A DNA stretch of 64,000 nucleotides from Mycoplasma_N cavipharyngis (GTDB lineage: Bacteria; Bacillota_I; Bacilli_A; Mycoplasmatales; Mycoplasmoidaceae), in assembly GCF_042984175.1 (NCBI RefSeq), contig NZ_CP155569.1:186001-250000 (forward strand), in the 5' to 3' direction. Positions 1 through 9,802 of this stretch are shown in pieces. How positions within the stretch are numbered: position 1 is the first letter of the stretch; the number at the start of each line of letters is the position of its first letter. Position numbers and translations under genes: made by a program. The notes beneath the pieces were generated by a model that worked only from the letters and a program-made list of their open reading frames with translations, was not told the origin of the DNA and searched no databases.

Positions 1-1
1 A

Positions 2-2014
2 ATTAATACTTATTTTAGTAATGTTGATCATTCTATTAGTTATAAAACGATTCATAATCAAGCAATTACTAAAATTGCTAATTTAACTAGTGAGCAATTA
101 AAAGCTGATCTAAATAATACTGAAATTAATTTAACTCGTATTTATTATGTGAACTTAATTAAAGATATTTACAATGTTTTAGAATATTGTATTAGTAATA
201 ATATTTTACAAATTAATGGTGAGAAAACATCATTAATTAAACTACTTTATAATGAGCCTTCAATTGCAGCTAAAAGAGCATTTTTAGATAATTTTGATGT
301 TCCAGAAATATTAAAAGATTTTTTAGTGAAATTAGTAACTCCACCTTCAACAACAAATGGTGTTACAAATGAGAATAGTTATGGAGTTGATGATATTATT
401 AGATTTTTTACTGCTTTAATTAAGTTAAATTTAGTTGATTATCTTTATCAAGATTTTGATATTCAAATTGAATGAATTGAAGATCCAGTTATTAATAAAA
501 CTAATTTAAGAAAACCAACTGTTTCTTTTAAATATCATAAAACAATTACTTTAAAAAAAGAAATTATTATTCCTTTAAAAGGAACAGTAGAAATTAATAA
601 TAAAACCGAAACATATGATGCAACAAAATTTTTTAATTTGGGAACACTTTTATCAAGTTTAAATTTAGGTTTTGAGAATTCAGCAAATTTATTTGGCATG
701 ATCTTTAATGAATTATCAAGCAAAATTAATTTAAGTAAAGTTACTATTCCTGCTAATACGAAAATTGTAACTACTTATCAAGCTAAAAATAATTATTTAG
801 ATTTTTATATGCCCAAAACATTTGATCGCCAAGTAGCTAAAAATTACACTTATGGCTGACAAGTTAATGGTGTTAAATCTTCAACTGATTATTCTAGTTT
901 ATATCAAATTATTTTACCAACTCTTAGTGAGTTAAATTTTGCTGATTCTAAAATTAATAACACTGATCTTTTTGGCGCTATTCAAGCTTTCAATTTATTT
1001 AAAAAATTTCAAAATCTTAATAAAAAAGATAATAGTGATCAAAGCCAAACAAGTCAAAAACCCACAAAAAAACCTAAAAAGCAATCAGTATCAATTTTAG
1101 ATACTTTATTAAAAATATTAAATTATTTTTATCTTCCTTATTATCAATCTAATGATCCTAATTTTCTAACTCCAATTGAAAAATTATTAAAATATTTATT
1201 AGCTGATCCAATTGTTTTTATTAATGATCAAATAACAGCATGAACCTCTAATGCCTTTTATTATTTTCCAGAAAAAATTAATGATCAAGCATTATATTTA
1301 AAAACAACTGATTGAAAAAAACCACATCATACAATTTATCAAACTAATCCTAATTTAGATTTGAAATTTTTATTAAGTAATGTTCTTGAAGCAATTAGTG
1401 CTAATAATTTAGATCAAAATTTTAAGCAAGTTAATAATTATCGCTTAATTTGAAAATCAAACCAAGATCAAATAACTGCTGATAATTATCTTAAATTGTT
1501 ATCAAAAGATACATCAGTAATTGAGACATTTAAAACTCATGAAGCATACCAAAACATCATTAAAACATTAAAATCAAATAGTCAAGTTGTTAATAATAAT
1601 GATTATCAAAGTCAATTAATTAATCAATTTGAAACAGTTGCAACTAATAATTTTCAAAATAATTTAGCTAATGCTACTCCAAAAGTAGCAATTATTAAAA
1701 TTCCTTTATTTAGTGCTTTAAGTAAAATTTTTAGTGAAGATTTTGCTCTAAATCATTTTTTAGCTAAAAATGATTTAATAAAAAATATTTTAAAAAATTT
1801 TATTAATACCGTTGTCGAATTAGATCCTTATCTTGTTTCTACAGTCTATCCACTAACCCCTGATGTTATTTCTAAAAAAACTATTAATAATTTTAGTGAT
1901 GATCTTGGTGATATTAAAAATACTACTATTGATTTTATTGCACCAATTATTGATTTCACTAAATTAGTGTTTCCAAGTATTAGTGAAATTTTAAAATCTT
2001 TAAAATTGTTTTAA
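2..2014 (+). CDS. Large surface-type protein, C-terminal part (5' truncated by window edge)
   Basis: One open frame with UGA as Trp runs from the window edge to TAA at 2014, giving about 670 residues without a start. The protein is rich in Asn, Lys, Leu and Ile, is mostly polar, and has no internal membrane segment. A short Lys/Gln/Pro/Ser-rich linker (around positions 1030-1085) divides it in two. The composition is that of the large secreted or lipid-anchored proteins of mycoplasmas. It resembles in style, but I cannot show homology to, the exported protein beginning at 63423. Membership of a mollicute paralogous lipoprotein family such as MOLPALP is possible but unproven. Function unknown. 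A stem-loop at 2085-2121 probably ends its transcript. Confidence 0.7.
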
Positions 2015-2084
2015 AATTCAATTTTTAAAAAAATAAATTTTTATTATAAGAAATTTTGTAATTAAAATAATTATTTGAATCAAT

Positions 2085-2121
2085 TAAAAAACACCCTAAT
2101 TTTATTATTAGAGTGTTTTAA
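2085..2121. terminator. Stem-loop terminator, possibly bidirectional
   Basis: Inverted repeat ACACCCTAAT / ATTAGAGTGT (2091-2100 and 2108-2117) flanked by A-run on the left and T-run on the right, so it could work in both directions. It lies between the plus-strand gene ending at 2014 and the minus-strand pseudogene ending at 2203. A near-identical hairpin follows the paralogous gene at 7420-7456, so it was copied with the gene. Confidence 0.7.
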
Positions 2122-2202
2122 ATTTTTGTTATAAAAAATGGTTTTAAGAATATTAATACATCTATTGTAATAAATTATATTTAATGTTTTAAACAAACTA
2201 TT

Positions 2203-2970
2203 TTAATGACTAAAAGCATGATAATAGGCACATAAATATAGAACTTTTGGTAGTTCTTCTTGAGATATTTGATGATTATCATAAGACAAATAAACTTGAA
2301 ATTTTGGGGGTAATTTATAAAATGTTGAAAATTAAACTAAAAGAGTTACAAAATAATCAAGTTGATTATATTGTGTGTTAAACTGCTTTTTCTATTTTTT
2401 AAATTTAATGTTATATAAATTTTTTATACGATTATTTAGAATTTTTGTTCGAAAAGTTTTAATATCTGAATTAATTTTTAATTTAGCAAAATCATAAAAT
2501 TGATTGTTAAAATGGTTTTTTAAAATTGAAAAATCTACTTCATTAATTTTTAGTTTTTTCTCTTTTAAAATTAGATAAACAAAATAACTAATTTGAAAAC
2601 ATCATGTTAGAAAATATAAAATGACAAATCCAATAAATATACGTAAATTTCGTTGGATTTTTAAATATTGTTAAAATGTTAATTCAAAATATTCATTAAA
2701 GATTAATTTTCCAAGTAATATTGTAGGAATCAAAAAAAATAATATTGCATAAACTATGCTAAAAATACATAAGAAAACAAAAAATTTCGATCAATTTTTA
2801 TTATATTTCCGTCTAGGATATATTTTCTTTAGATAATCCAAATTATATCTTCTTGTCATATCAATAAGCATTAATTTTTCATAAAATTTCATTGCTCAAC
2901 AAACTCCAATAGAAGTACTAATACCTAAAAGTAAAAATATATAAAATCTTAAAAAAAAATCTACATCCAT
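2203..2970 (-). pseudogene. Decayed copy of the three-TM membrane protein at 7493-8260
   Basis: From ATG at 2970 to TAA at 2203 the region is 768 bases, the same length and frame as the gene at 7493-8260, and it aligns along its whole length (for example shared PRRKYNKNWSKFF segment). At least three in-frame nonsense codons interrupt it: TAA at 2671-2673 where the sister has CAA, TAG at 2392-2394, and TAA at 2332-2334. No frameshift is needed to align it, so decay is recent and by point mutation. The N-terminal 98 or so residues with two TM helices could still be translated. Confidence 0.8.
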
Positions 2971-3111
2971 AAATATCAAAACTCGCTTTATAATTTTTCA
3001 ATCAATCAAGATTTAATGTTAATTAACCAAATTAAAACAATTATGTCTTAATTATTAAAAACTTGATAATTATTAATTAAATTGATAATAGAAAATAATT
3101 AGTCTAATTTA

Positions 3112-3600
3112 TTAATAGCTTTTTATTTTTATGAAATTTAAAATAAAAGATAGCGCACTAAAAGCTATACTTATTCCAGCAGCGACAACAACAAAAAGAG
3201 TTGTAGTATTAAAACTAAATCAAGCAGCAGTTCAAAAACAACACCAATTGCAATATTCATTAATTTATATTATATTTTGAAAAATTTTATATGTTTTTAA
3301 TTTCTTTTTAAGATCACTAAACTTTATATTATTATTTTTAAATAAAGTTTTTACAAGATGACTTTTATTAGCAATTTTAAAATTAGATTCTAAGTCTGAT
3401 TAATATTTATCTTGTTCTTTTAAATCAATTTGAGAATATTTATTTTTTTAATAAAACTACTCTAACTTAGTATTTTTTTTCTTCAAAAATGCTTACTAAT
3501 TTTTCTGGTTCAAATTTAGATTTTTTTAAAAATATTATAAGAAGTATCTTAACTAATGATCTAGTTTTTTAAGATATTCTAATATTCTAGCAATTTTTGA
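3112..3600 (-). pseudogene. Remnant of a gene ending in a C-terminal membrane anchor
   Basis: Reading the minus strand gives recognisable protein fragments broken by stops. There is a Lys-rich stretch, then one hydrophobic segment (TTTLFVVVAAGISIAFSALS) followed by a short basic tail and TAA at 3112-3114. In-frame stops occur just before the hydrophobic part and upstream of it. A weakly similar remnant ending in a comparable hydrophobic segment lies at about 8480-8842. Each remnant sits next to a copy of the three-TM protein (2203-2970 and 7493-8260), so a two-gene unit was probably duplicated. The original family is not recognised. Confidence 0.45.
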
Positions 3601-3834
3601 TAATTGAAGTAAATTACAATTTCAAAAATAATATAAAAAAGACTTATAATAATTAATTTGAGAAAAAAGTTAATTAATTTATTAGAAAATAATGATCAGT
3701 TTTTAATTGTGTGATCATAAAAAAATAAAGTTTAAGTTTTTTCTAGTTTTATAAAAAAGATTTCACAAATTAACTAATTACGTGAATTATTCACGTGTAT
3801 AAATATTAATTTTTTAAAAGAAAACTTTTAAATA

Positions 3835-4872
3835 TTAACCGTTTTTAACTGTACCATCTTTCATTAATTTTAATGAATTAGTAAAATCGCCTCTTTGAGC
3901 TGCATCAGCATTATCTAAAGTAATTTTTGCAATTTGACTAAGTGCTAAATCAGTTAAATATGCTTGGTGTGATGTAATTAAAACATTGTCCATTTCAATT
4001 AGTTCTTTTCATTGTGGATCTTTTTGTTGAATTTGTTCTTTAATACTTGAACAATCTTCATAAAATCTACCTTCTTCACGTTCTAAAACGTCTGTAGCTA
4101 ATCCACGAATTTTTTTAGTTTTAAGTCCTTCTAAAATTGCAGTAGTGTCAATTAATTCCCCTCTAGCTGTATTAACGATAATTACTGATTCTTTCATCAT
4201 TTCAATTGCTTCTTTATTAATTATATGTCTAGTTGAAGCAAGCAAAGGAGCATGCAAAGAAATAAAATCACTATCTTTAAATAATTGATTTAAAGACACA
4301 AATTCAAATCCCATTTTTTGTGCTAAGTCAGGAAAATGTTCTTGTGCATATGGATCATACACAAGTATTTTTGCGCCCATTCCTCTGATAATTCTAATAA
4401 ATGCTTGTCCTATTTTCCCCCCTCCAATAACACCTACTGTTGAACTATTAACACAAAGTCCTTGAAGTCCATTAATAGAAAAGTTATAATTTGAAATTCT
4501 TTTTTGTGCTTGAAGCAAATTTCGATTTAAAGTCATAAGCATTAAAACAGCCATTTCTGCAACACTTTCAGCAGAATAATTAAAAATTCTAAACACTTCA
4601 ATTCCCAATTCATTAGCTTTAGCAAGATCAACTTTGTTATATCCCATTGATCTTTGAAGTCAGAATTTTATTCCCATTTTATGTAATGTTTCTAAAATTT
4701 CTTGATTACCATATGTGTTAACAAACACACATACAGCATCAAAGCCTTGAACTTTATTAATTGTATCTAAAGTAAGGTTTTCTTTAAAATATGTGATTTG
4801 GTGTCTATCATTATTAAATTTATCAAAATATTCTCGATCATAATCTTTAGCATCAAAAAATGCAATTTTCAT
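3835..4872 (-). CDS. ldhD: D-lactate dehydrogenase (D-isomer 2-hydroxyacid dehydrogenase family)
   Basis: 345 residues, a normal length for the family. It reduces pyruvate to D-lactate with NADH in the cytoplasm, re-oxidising the NADH from glycolysis. Visible motifs are the Rossmann loop GVIGGGKIG near residue 147, the catalytic Arg in NTARGELID, the Glu in the DVLEREEG region, and the catalytic His in ITSHQAYLT near the C-terminus. One internal UGA is read as Trp. A strong Shine-Dalgarno (AGGAG) precedes the ATG at 4872 and a TATAAT box lies at 4905-4910. It stands alone, with decayed sequence downstream. A different 2-hydroxyacid substrate cannot be excluded, but the length and motifs fit D-LDH best. 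Confidence 0.85.
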
Positions 4873-5309
4873 AACTTCTCCTAATTATTGATTAGCAAAG
4901 TTAGATTATAAAATAAATTAAATTTTTTTTAATTGTTTTCTAAATTAAAAATTTGATAATTATTGATTAAATTACACATATTAAAAAAATAAATTAATGA
5001 AATTTAAAAAATAACTAATTTGATTATGTTTGATTATGAAAATGATTTTTTTAATTTAATCTAATATAAAGGCTTTAGAAAAAATTTTAAGATTTTGATC
5101 GATCAATTGTTTAGTAATATATTTAATTTTAATTGATAATAATTAGACACTATTGAATTACAATAATATGAAAAGTTAGAGTTAAAAAATTAATAAAAAA
5201 ACTAATACTCCTATTTTTCATAAAAACAATATTTCAGAAGAAAATATAAATTTTTTTATTGAATTTATGAATAGGATATATTTTTATTTTAAATATAAGA
5301 TGATAAAAA
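4873..5309. other. Intergenic stretch upstream of ldhD
   Basis: 437 bases between the rnc stop and the ldhD start. The ldhD-proximal 40 bases hold the ribosome binding site and -10 box. The rest is very AT-rich with stops in all frames, and I see no RNA gene or clear hairpin. Confidence 0.5.
4905..4910 (-). promoter_or_regulatory. -10 box of ldhD
   Basis: Perfect TATAAT on the minus strand, about 33 bases upstream of the ldhD ATG. The expected -35 region has no good TTGACA match, which is usual for mollicute promoters. Confidence 0.5.
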
Positions 5310-6005
5310 TTATTTTTTACAACATTTTTCTAATGCGTTTTTAGCAGCGACTCTTTCTGCATCACGAATTGAACTACCAACACCTTGACCATAAATAACT
5401 TTATTAACAATAATTGTTACAGTATATTGATTTTTTTCTAAATCTTTAATTGACTTATATTGAATTTTATTATGACCGTTTGATTGTAATAATTCTTGTA
5501 ACATTGACTTATAATCAGTTGATTCATCTAAATCATCATTAAGATAATATGTAAATAAAGTTTGATTAATTAATTTTTTAATAAAATCTTCATTTTTTTG
5601 ATCTAAATAGACTGCAGCAACAAATGCTTCAAAGCAATCACATAAAATTTTTTTAGATAATTTGTCAACACCTTTACCTACAAGAATTTGTTGATCTAAT
5701 TTAATTTTTTTAGCAGCTCTAGCAATTGTTTTTTGTTGCACTAATTTACGCTGAATTGTTGACATATTACCTTCAGTTAATTTTTCAGGCAAATTATATA
5801 AATTTTCACAAACAATTTTATCAATGATCGCATCACCTAAATACTCTAATCTTTCATAACAAAAATCTTGATTAATTTCATTACTATAAGAACGATGCGT
5901 CATTGCATGTAAATAATATTCTATATTATTAGGTTTGATACCTAAATTTTTTAAATATGCTTTTAATTTTGCAATATTATTAGGATGTTCTTTTAATAAA
6001 CTCAT
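5310..6005 (-). CDS. rnc: Ribonuclease III (complete copy)
   Basis: 231 residues, full length. RNase III cleaves double-stranded RNA in rRNA processing and mRNA turnover as a Mg2+-dependent dimer. The signature YERLEYLGDA carries the metal-binding acids E51, E54 and D58, Glu in TEGN (E78) is present, and CDCFEA supplies D123 and E126. A dsRNA-binding domain follows (about 157-229, ending SSIRDAERVAAKNALEK). This is the only one of three rnc-like genes in the region with a complete catalytic set and a dsRBD. Its start lies directly after a decayed plsX 3' end, so the ancestral plsX-rnc junction is still visible here. Confidence 0.93.
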   Translation of the reverse strand: MSLLKEHPNNIAKLKAYLKNLGIKPNNIEYYLHAMTHRSYSNEINQDFCYERLEYLGDAIIDKIVCENLYNLPEKLTEGNMSTIQRKLVQQKTIARAAKKIKLDQQILVGKGVDKLSKKILCDCFEAFVAAVYLDQKNEDFIKKLINQTLFTYYLNDDLDESTDYKSMLQELLQSNGHNKIQYKSIKDLEKNQYTVTIIVNKVIYGQGVGSSIRDAERVAAKNALEKCCKK

Positions 6006-6015
6006 AATTTATTGA

Positions 6016-6232
6016 TTAATTTTTATCATTTTATATACTAGTTCTTATAAGGAACGACAATATTTTAATCAATTAGCAAAAAATGTTTTTTTAACAACTA
6101 ATTAATTCAAACCTAAAATAATTGTTTTTTCCATATTTTTATAAATTAAAGGTTTGTTTGACAGTTTGTAAATAAATTATAAACAAAAAAACTAATATTT
6201 TAACTAGTGATGTTTTTTTAATAACTAAAAAA
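6016..6232 (-). pseudogene. 3' scar of a plsX copy
   Basis: The sequence aligns with the last 200 or so bases of the intact plsX (8843-9050), including blocks matching the CATTTTATATA and TTCAAACCTAAAATAATTG stretches. It carries indels and stops and cannot be translated. It lies immediately upstream of the complete rnc, where an intact plsX would be in related genomes. It therefore marks the original junction or a duplicated copy of it. Confidence 0.7.
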
Positions 6233-6266
6233 ATACTATACTAAATTTACTAGCATAGTATTTTTG
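6226..6266 (-). terminator. Terminator after the second rnc-like gene
   Basis: Inverted repeat with arms AAATACTAT and ATAGTATTT; read on the minus strand it is followed by a run of U. It lies 60 bases after the stop of the gene at 6328-6750. Confidence 0.6.
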
Positions 6267-6327
6267 GATTTTTTAATGATTAAATTATCAATCATAATAA
6301 TTGTTGATAACAATATTATAACTATAA

Positions 6328-6750
6328 TTAATTAAATAAATTTTCAACAATTAATTTTCTAATAAAATTTTCATTATTCTGATCTAAATAGATTGCAGCA
6401 ACAAGCGCTTCAAAACAATCACATAAAATTCTATTAGATATTTTGACATTATTACTTACAATAAGTTGACCTAATTCAATTTTTTTAGCAGCTTGAGCCA
6501 GTGTGCCTTCTTTGATTGAATTATTATAAATATTTATAATATCATTTAAATTATCAGATGAATTGTATAAATATTCAGAAATAATTTTATTAGTTAAATA
6601 ATTTCCTAAAAATTCTAATCTTTCATAAGAAATAAATTTAGAATTGATTTCAGTATAAGAAGGGTGTGTTATTGCGTGCAAATAATAAGTCATACGATTA
6701 GGGTGCAATCCTAAACGATTTAAATAATTTTTTAAATTTTTCGAATTCAT
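6328..6750 (-). CDS. RNase III-like protein without dsRBD (second copy, probably inactive)
   Basis: 140 residues covering only the RNase III catalytic domain and stopping exactly where the dsRNA-binding domain should begin. It is clearly paralogous to the complete rnc at 5310-6005 (THPSYTEINSKF, CDCFEALVAAIYLDQ). The signature reads YERLEFLGN, so the metal-binding Asp (E. coli D45) is Asn at position 50. The segment carrying E. coli E65 (TEGNMS in the complete copy) has diverged to NDIINIY, so that Glu is lost as well. D111 and E114 of the second motif remain. The open frame and a good ribosome binding site (AAAGGAA) suggest expression. It could bind RNA poorly, dimerise with active RNase III, or be a young pseudogene. 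Confidence 0.75.
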   Translation of the reverse strand: MNSKNLKNYLNRLGLHPNRMTYYLHAITHPSYTEINSKFISYERLEFLGNYLTNKIISEYLYNSSDNLNDIINIYNNSIKEGTLAQAAKKIELGQLIVSNNVKISNRILCDCFEALVAAIYLDQNNENFIRKLIVENLFN

Positions 6751-6886
6751 AAAATTCCTTTTTTAATTAATTTTAATTAATTAAGATATATGTTAATTAT
6801 ATGTATGGATATTTTGCATTTCTTTTGATTGAAATTAACAAAAACAATCCAAACATAATTTAAGTAAATTTTTATTTTGATCTAAT

Positions 6887-7336
6887 TTAAATACGAGTTA
6901 ATAAAGTTTTATTAATTAATTCTCTAACAAAATCTTCACCTTTTTGATCTAAATATATTGCAGCAATAAGTGCTTTAAAACAATGAGATAAAGTTTTGTA
7001 AGACAAACTTTGTATACTTTTGCCTACAAGAATTTGTTGATCTAATTTAATTTCTCTAGCAAATTTTGCGATTAAACTTTCTTGAATTAATTTATTCATA
7101 TTTTCTGACATATCACCTTCACTTAAATTATTTGGTAATCTAAATAAATGTTCAGAAATAATTTTTTTAACTAAATCATCGCCTAAAAATTCTAATCTAT
7201 CATAAGAAGGATAATTAGAATTAATTTCATTAGTATAAGAAGAGTGTGTTATTGCTTGTAAATAATAATTCAAATTATTAGGATGATGTAATCCTAAATT
7301 ATTTAAAAAATTTCTTAGTTTTTGTGTTACATTCAT
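6887..7336 (-). CDS. RNase III-like protein without dsRBD (third copy, catalytic residues lost)
   Basis: 149 residues, catalytic-domain fold only, ending at the domain border like the second copy. The first motif is YDRLEFLGD (first Glu changed to Asp at 46, E49 and D53 kept). The second motif reads SHCFKA, so the essential Asp and Glu are His118 and Lys121. Glu in SEGDMS is kept. It differs from the second copy in which residues are lost, so the two decayed or diversified independently. The start is weakly supported by a purine-rich AAGAAAAAAA upstream. It is probably a non-catalytic paralogue, and partner or regulator roles are speculative. Confidence 0.75.
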   Translation of the reverse strand: MNVTQKLRNFLNNLGLHHPNNLNYYLQAITHSSYTNEINSNYPSYDRLEFLGDDLVKKIISEHLFRLPNNLSEGDMSENMNKLIQESLIAKFAREIKLDQQILVGKSIQSLSYKTLSHCFKALIAAIYLDQKGEDFVRELINKTLLTRI

Positions 7337-7419
7337 ATAGTTTTTTTCTTGTAATATATTAATTTTAATTTTTTAATTTTAAAATATGTTGTAAATAAAA
7401 TAATTATTTAGATCAATAA

Positions 7420-7456
7420 AAAAACACCCTAACAAGCAAATTAGAGTGATTTTTAT
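7420..7456 (-). terminator. Terminator of the membrane protein gene at 7493-8260
   Basis: Hairpin CACTCTAA / TTAGGGTG with one G-U pair, followed on the minus strand by seven T. It is the sister of the hairpin at 2085-2121. Confidence 0.7.
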
Positions 7457-7492
7457 TATTTTTTTAAAATTAATATTTAATTTTTGAATGAG

Positions 7493-8260
7493 TTATTTTT
7501 CATTATCAAAAGCATGATGATAAGCACATCGATATAAGATTTTTGGTAGTTCATCTTGAGATAATTTGCGATTATCATAAGCTAAACACATTTGAAATCT
7601 TTGAGAAAATTTATAAAGTTTGGAAAATTGAACCAAAAGAGTTATAAAATAATCAAATTGATTATATTGTGTATTAAATTGTTTTTTGTATTTTTTAGAT
7701 TTAAGGTTGTACAAACGTTTGATGTTTTTATTAATTAATTTTATTTGAAGAGTTTCAGTATTTGCAGTCATTTTTAATTTATTAAAATCATAAAATTCAT
7801 TGCCAAAATGATATTTTAAAATTGATAAATCAACTCCTTTAATTTCTAATTTTTTCTCTTTTAAAATTACACGAACAAAGTAATAAATTTGAAGAGATCA
7901 TGTTAGCAAATATAAAATAATAAATCCAATAAATGTTCCTAAATTTTGTGAGATTTGTAAATATTGTTGAAATGTAAATCCAGTATAATATTCAAATAAA
8001 GAATTTCCAAATAATATTGTAAAAATTAAAAAAATTGAAATTGCAAAAACCACTCCTAAAACACATAAGAAAATAAAAAATTTTGATCAGTTTTTATTAT
8101 ATTTGCGTCTAGGAAACATTTTATTTAGATAATCTAAATTAAATGTTGTACTCATATCAACAAGGGTTAATTTTTCATATAATTTCATTCCTCAACAATA
8201 TCCAATCGGTCCTGAAATGCCTATATACAAAAATAAATAAGATATTAAAAAAAATTCCAT
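7493..8260 (-). CDS. Three-TM membrane protein of unknown function
   Basis: 255 residues from ATG at 8260 to TAA at 7493, with UGA codons read as Trp. Hydrophobic segments lie at about residues 2-22, 62-88 and 105-130. They are followed by a basic, cytoplasmic-looking domain of about 120 residues that includes a Lys-rich stretch (YNLKSKKYKKQFNTQYNQFD). No family is recognised. Its duplicate at 2203-2970 is a pseudogene of identical length. It sits between plsX and the truncated rnc copies on the same strand, so it arrived there with the duplication that broke the plsX-rnc pair. Confidence 0.75.
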
Positions 8261-8479
8261 AACTATAAAACTTCTTTATTTTTATTATTTTAAAATAAAA
8301 TTTTTATTTATTTTATTTAAATAAGATATTAGTGCCTTCACTGCATTAATAATAGATATTTATTACTACTTGAAAGATGAATTTTCTATCAACTTTTAGT
8401 TAGAGAGGTTGCACTAAGACTTGATAAAATGTTTAAACTATTTTAATTAATAATTTTTGAACCAATATTTACACTTAAA

Positions 8480-8842
8480 AATCCAGTTTTAACTTTTAAT
8501 TATTAATTAACTTGTTTGTCAATATTTATAATTGCTATGCCTAAAGCACTAGTTACTGTTTCATATACTGCAATTAATAAAGTAAAAGCACACTAAATTA
8601 AGCAGCACTCTTTAAAAACTTACTGATACAACTAAGCATACAAGTCGTATTTAATAATATCATTGTAATTTTGGTTATTTTTAAATTTTTAATAAAAATA
8701 ATTGCTTTAACCATAGTAAAAAAATATGTTCATTGGATATAAATATTTATTTTAGATTGTTAAAACTTTGATGATAATTTTCTAAAATATCTTTGTTAAT
8801 TTTTCAAAATTATTTGAATCTTTTTTTCAAACTAATAATTTA
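8480..8842 (-). pseudogene. Degenerate remnant of a C-terminally anchored protein gene
   Basis: The minus strand gives short readable fragments only: FEKLTKIF-like pieces, then a hydrophobic segment (TLLIAVYETVTSALGIAII) ending in TAA. The order and spacing match the remnant at 3112-3600. It fills the gap between the membrane protein start (8260) and the plsX stop (8843) together with 220 bases of featureless AT-rich DNA (8261-8479). Confidence 0.35.
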
Positions 8843-9802
8843 TTAATTATTTTTAGCCATTTTATATAGTAGTTCTAATGAACTATAATATTCTAACTGA
8901 CCAGCAGAACCATGTGTTTTTACAACTAATCCATTCAAACCTAAAATAATTGCTCCTGCATGTTTTTTATAATTAAAAGTTTCTTTCATAGTTTTTAATA
9001 ATTTATAAACAAAAAATGCTGAGATTTTAGTTAGTCATGATTTTTTAAAATAATTTTTTACTACAGTTGCTAATACAGTTGCTGTACCTTCCATTGTTTT
9101 TAAAACTAAATTACCATCATAACCATTACAAACAACAATATCACAAACATAATTTAATAAATTTTTTGGTTCAATAAAACCAAGATAATTAATTTTAGGA
9201 TGATTTTTTAATAATTGATCAGCTTCTTGTTGATAACTAAAACCTTTATGTGTTTCAGTACCAATATTTAAAATAGCCACTTTAGGATTTGGTTTATTTA
9301 AAACTTTTTGATTAAATTCAGTGGCCATTTCAGCAAATTGCACTAAGTCTGCAGCACTAACTGTTAAGTTAGCACCAACATCAATTAAATTAAATGTTTG
9401 ATTTTTTTGATTAGTAGGAATAAAAGGCATGAATGCTAATTTATTAATATCTTTTTTTAAACCTAAAATAGCATATGATAAACTAACAAAAACATTAGTA
9501 TTACTTGCAGATACTAAACCATCAACTGTTTTATTAGCTAAAGCAGACAATCCAAGATGAACTGATGAATTTTGTTTCTTACGAGCTTGAAAAACTGAAT
9601 CAGTTTGTAATATTTCTACTGCTGCTTGAATTTTAATGATTTTAGGATTATTAATTTGTGCTAAAACATCTTTAGTACCAATTACTGTTAAATCAAGATC
9701 AGAATGATTTTTTAAAAATTGTTCACAAGCATTAATAGCATTAATTGGATTAGTTTCTGAACCCATTAAATCAACTGCTAAATTAATTTTTTTTAATTGC
9801 AT
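8843..9802 (-). CDS. plsX: Phosphate acyltransferase PlsX
   Basis: 319 residues, near the usual length. PlsX makes acyl-phosphate from acyl-ACP (or works with acyl-phosphate from FakAB) for the PlsY step of phosphatidic acid synthesis; it is a peripheral membrane enzyme. The N-terminal NLAVDLMGSE matches the family's DxMGGD start, and later blocks such as NLIDVGANL and CNGYDGNLVLKTMEG are characteristic. The frame extends beyond an internal UGA to TAA at 8843. Its ATG overlaps the end of fakA by 10 bases, so the two are translationally coupled. Unlike in related genomes, rnc does not follow directly. Confidence 0.9.

Noticed and set aside
7851..7870. A possible frameshift in the membrane protein gene at 7493-8260 around an A-rich run
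   Set aside because: The start at 8260 and the downstream part are in the same frame and the translation is continuous, so the gene is intact.
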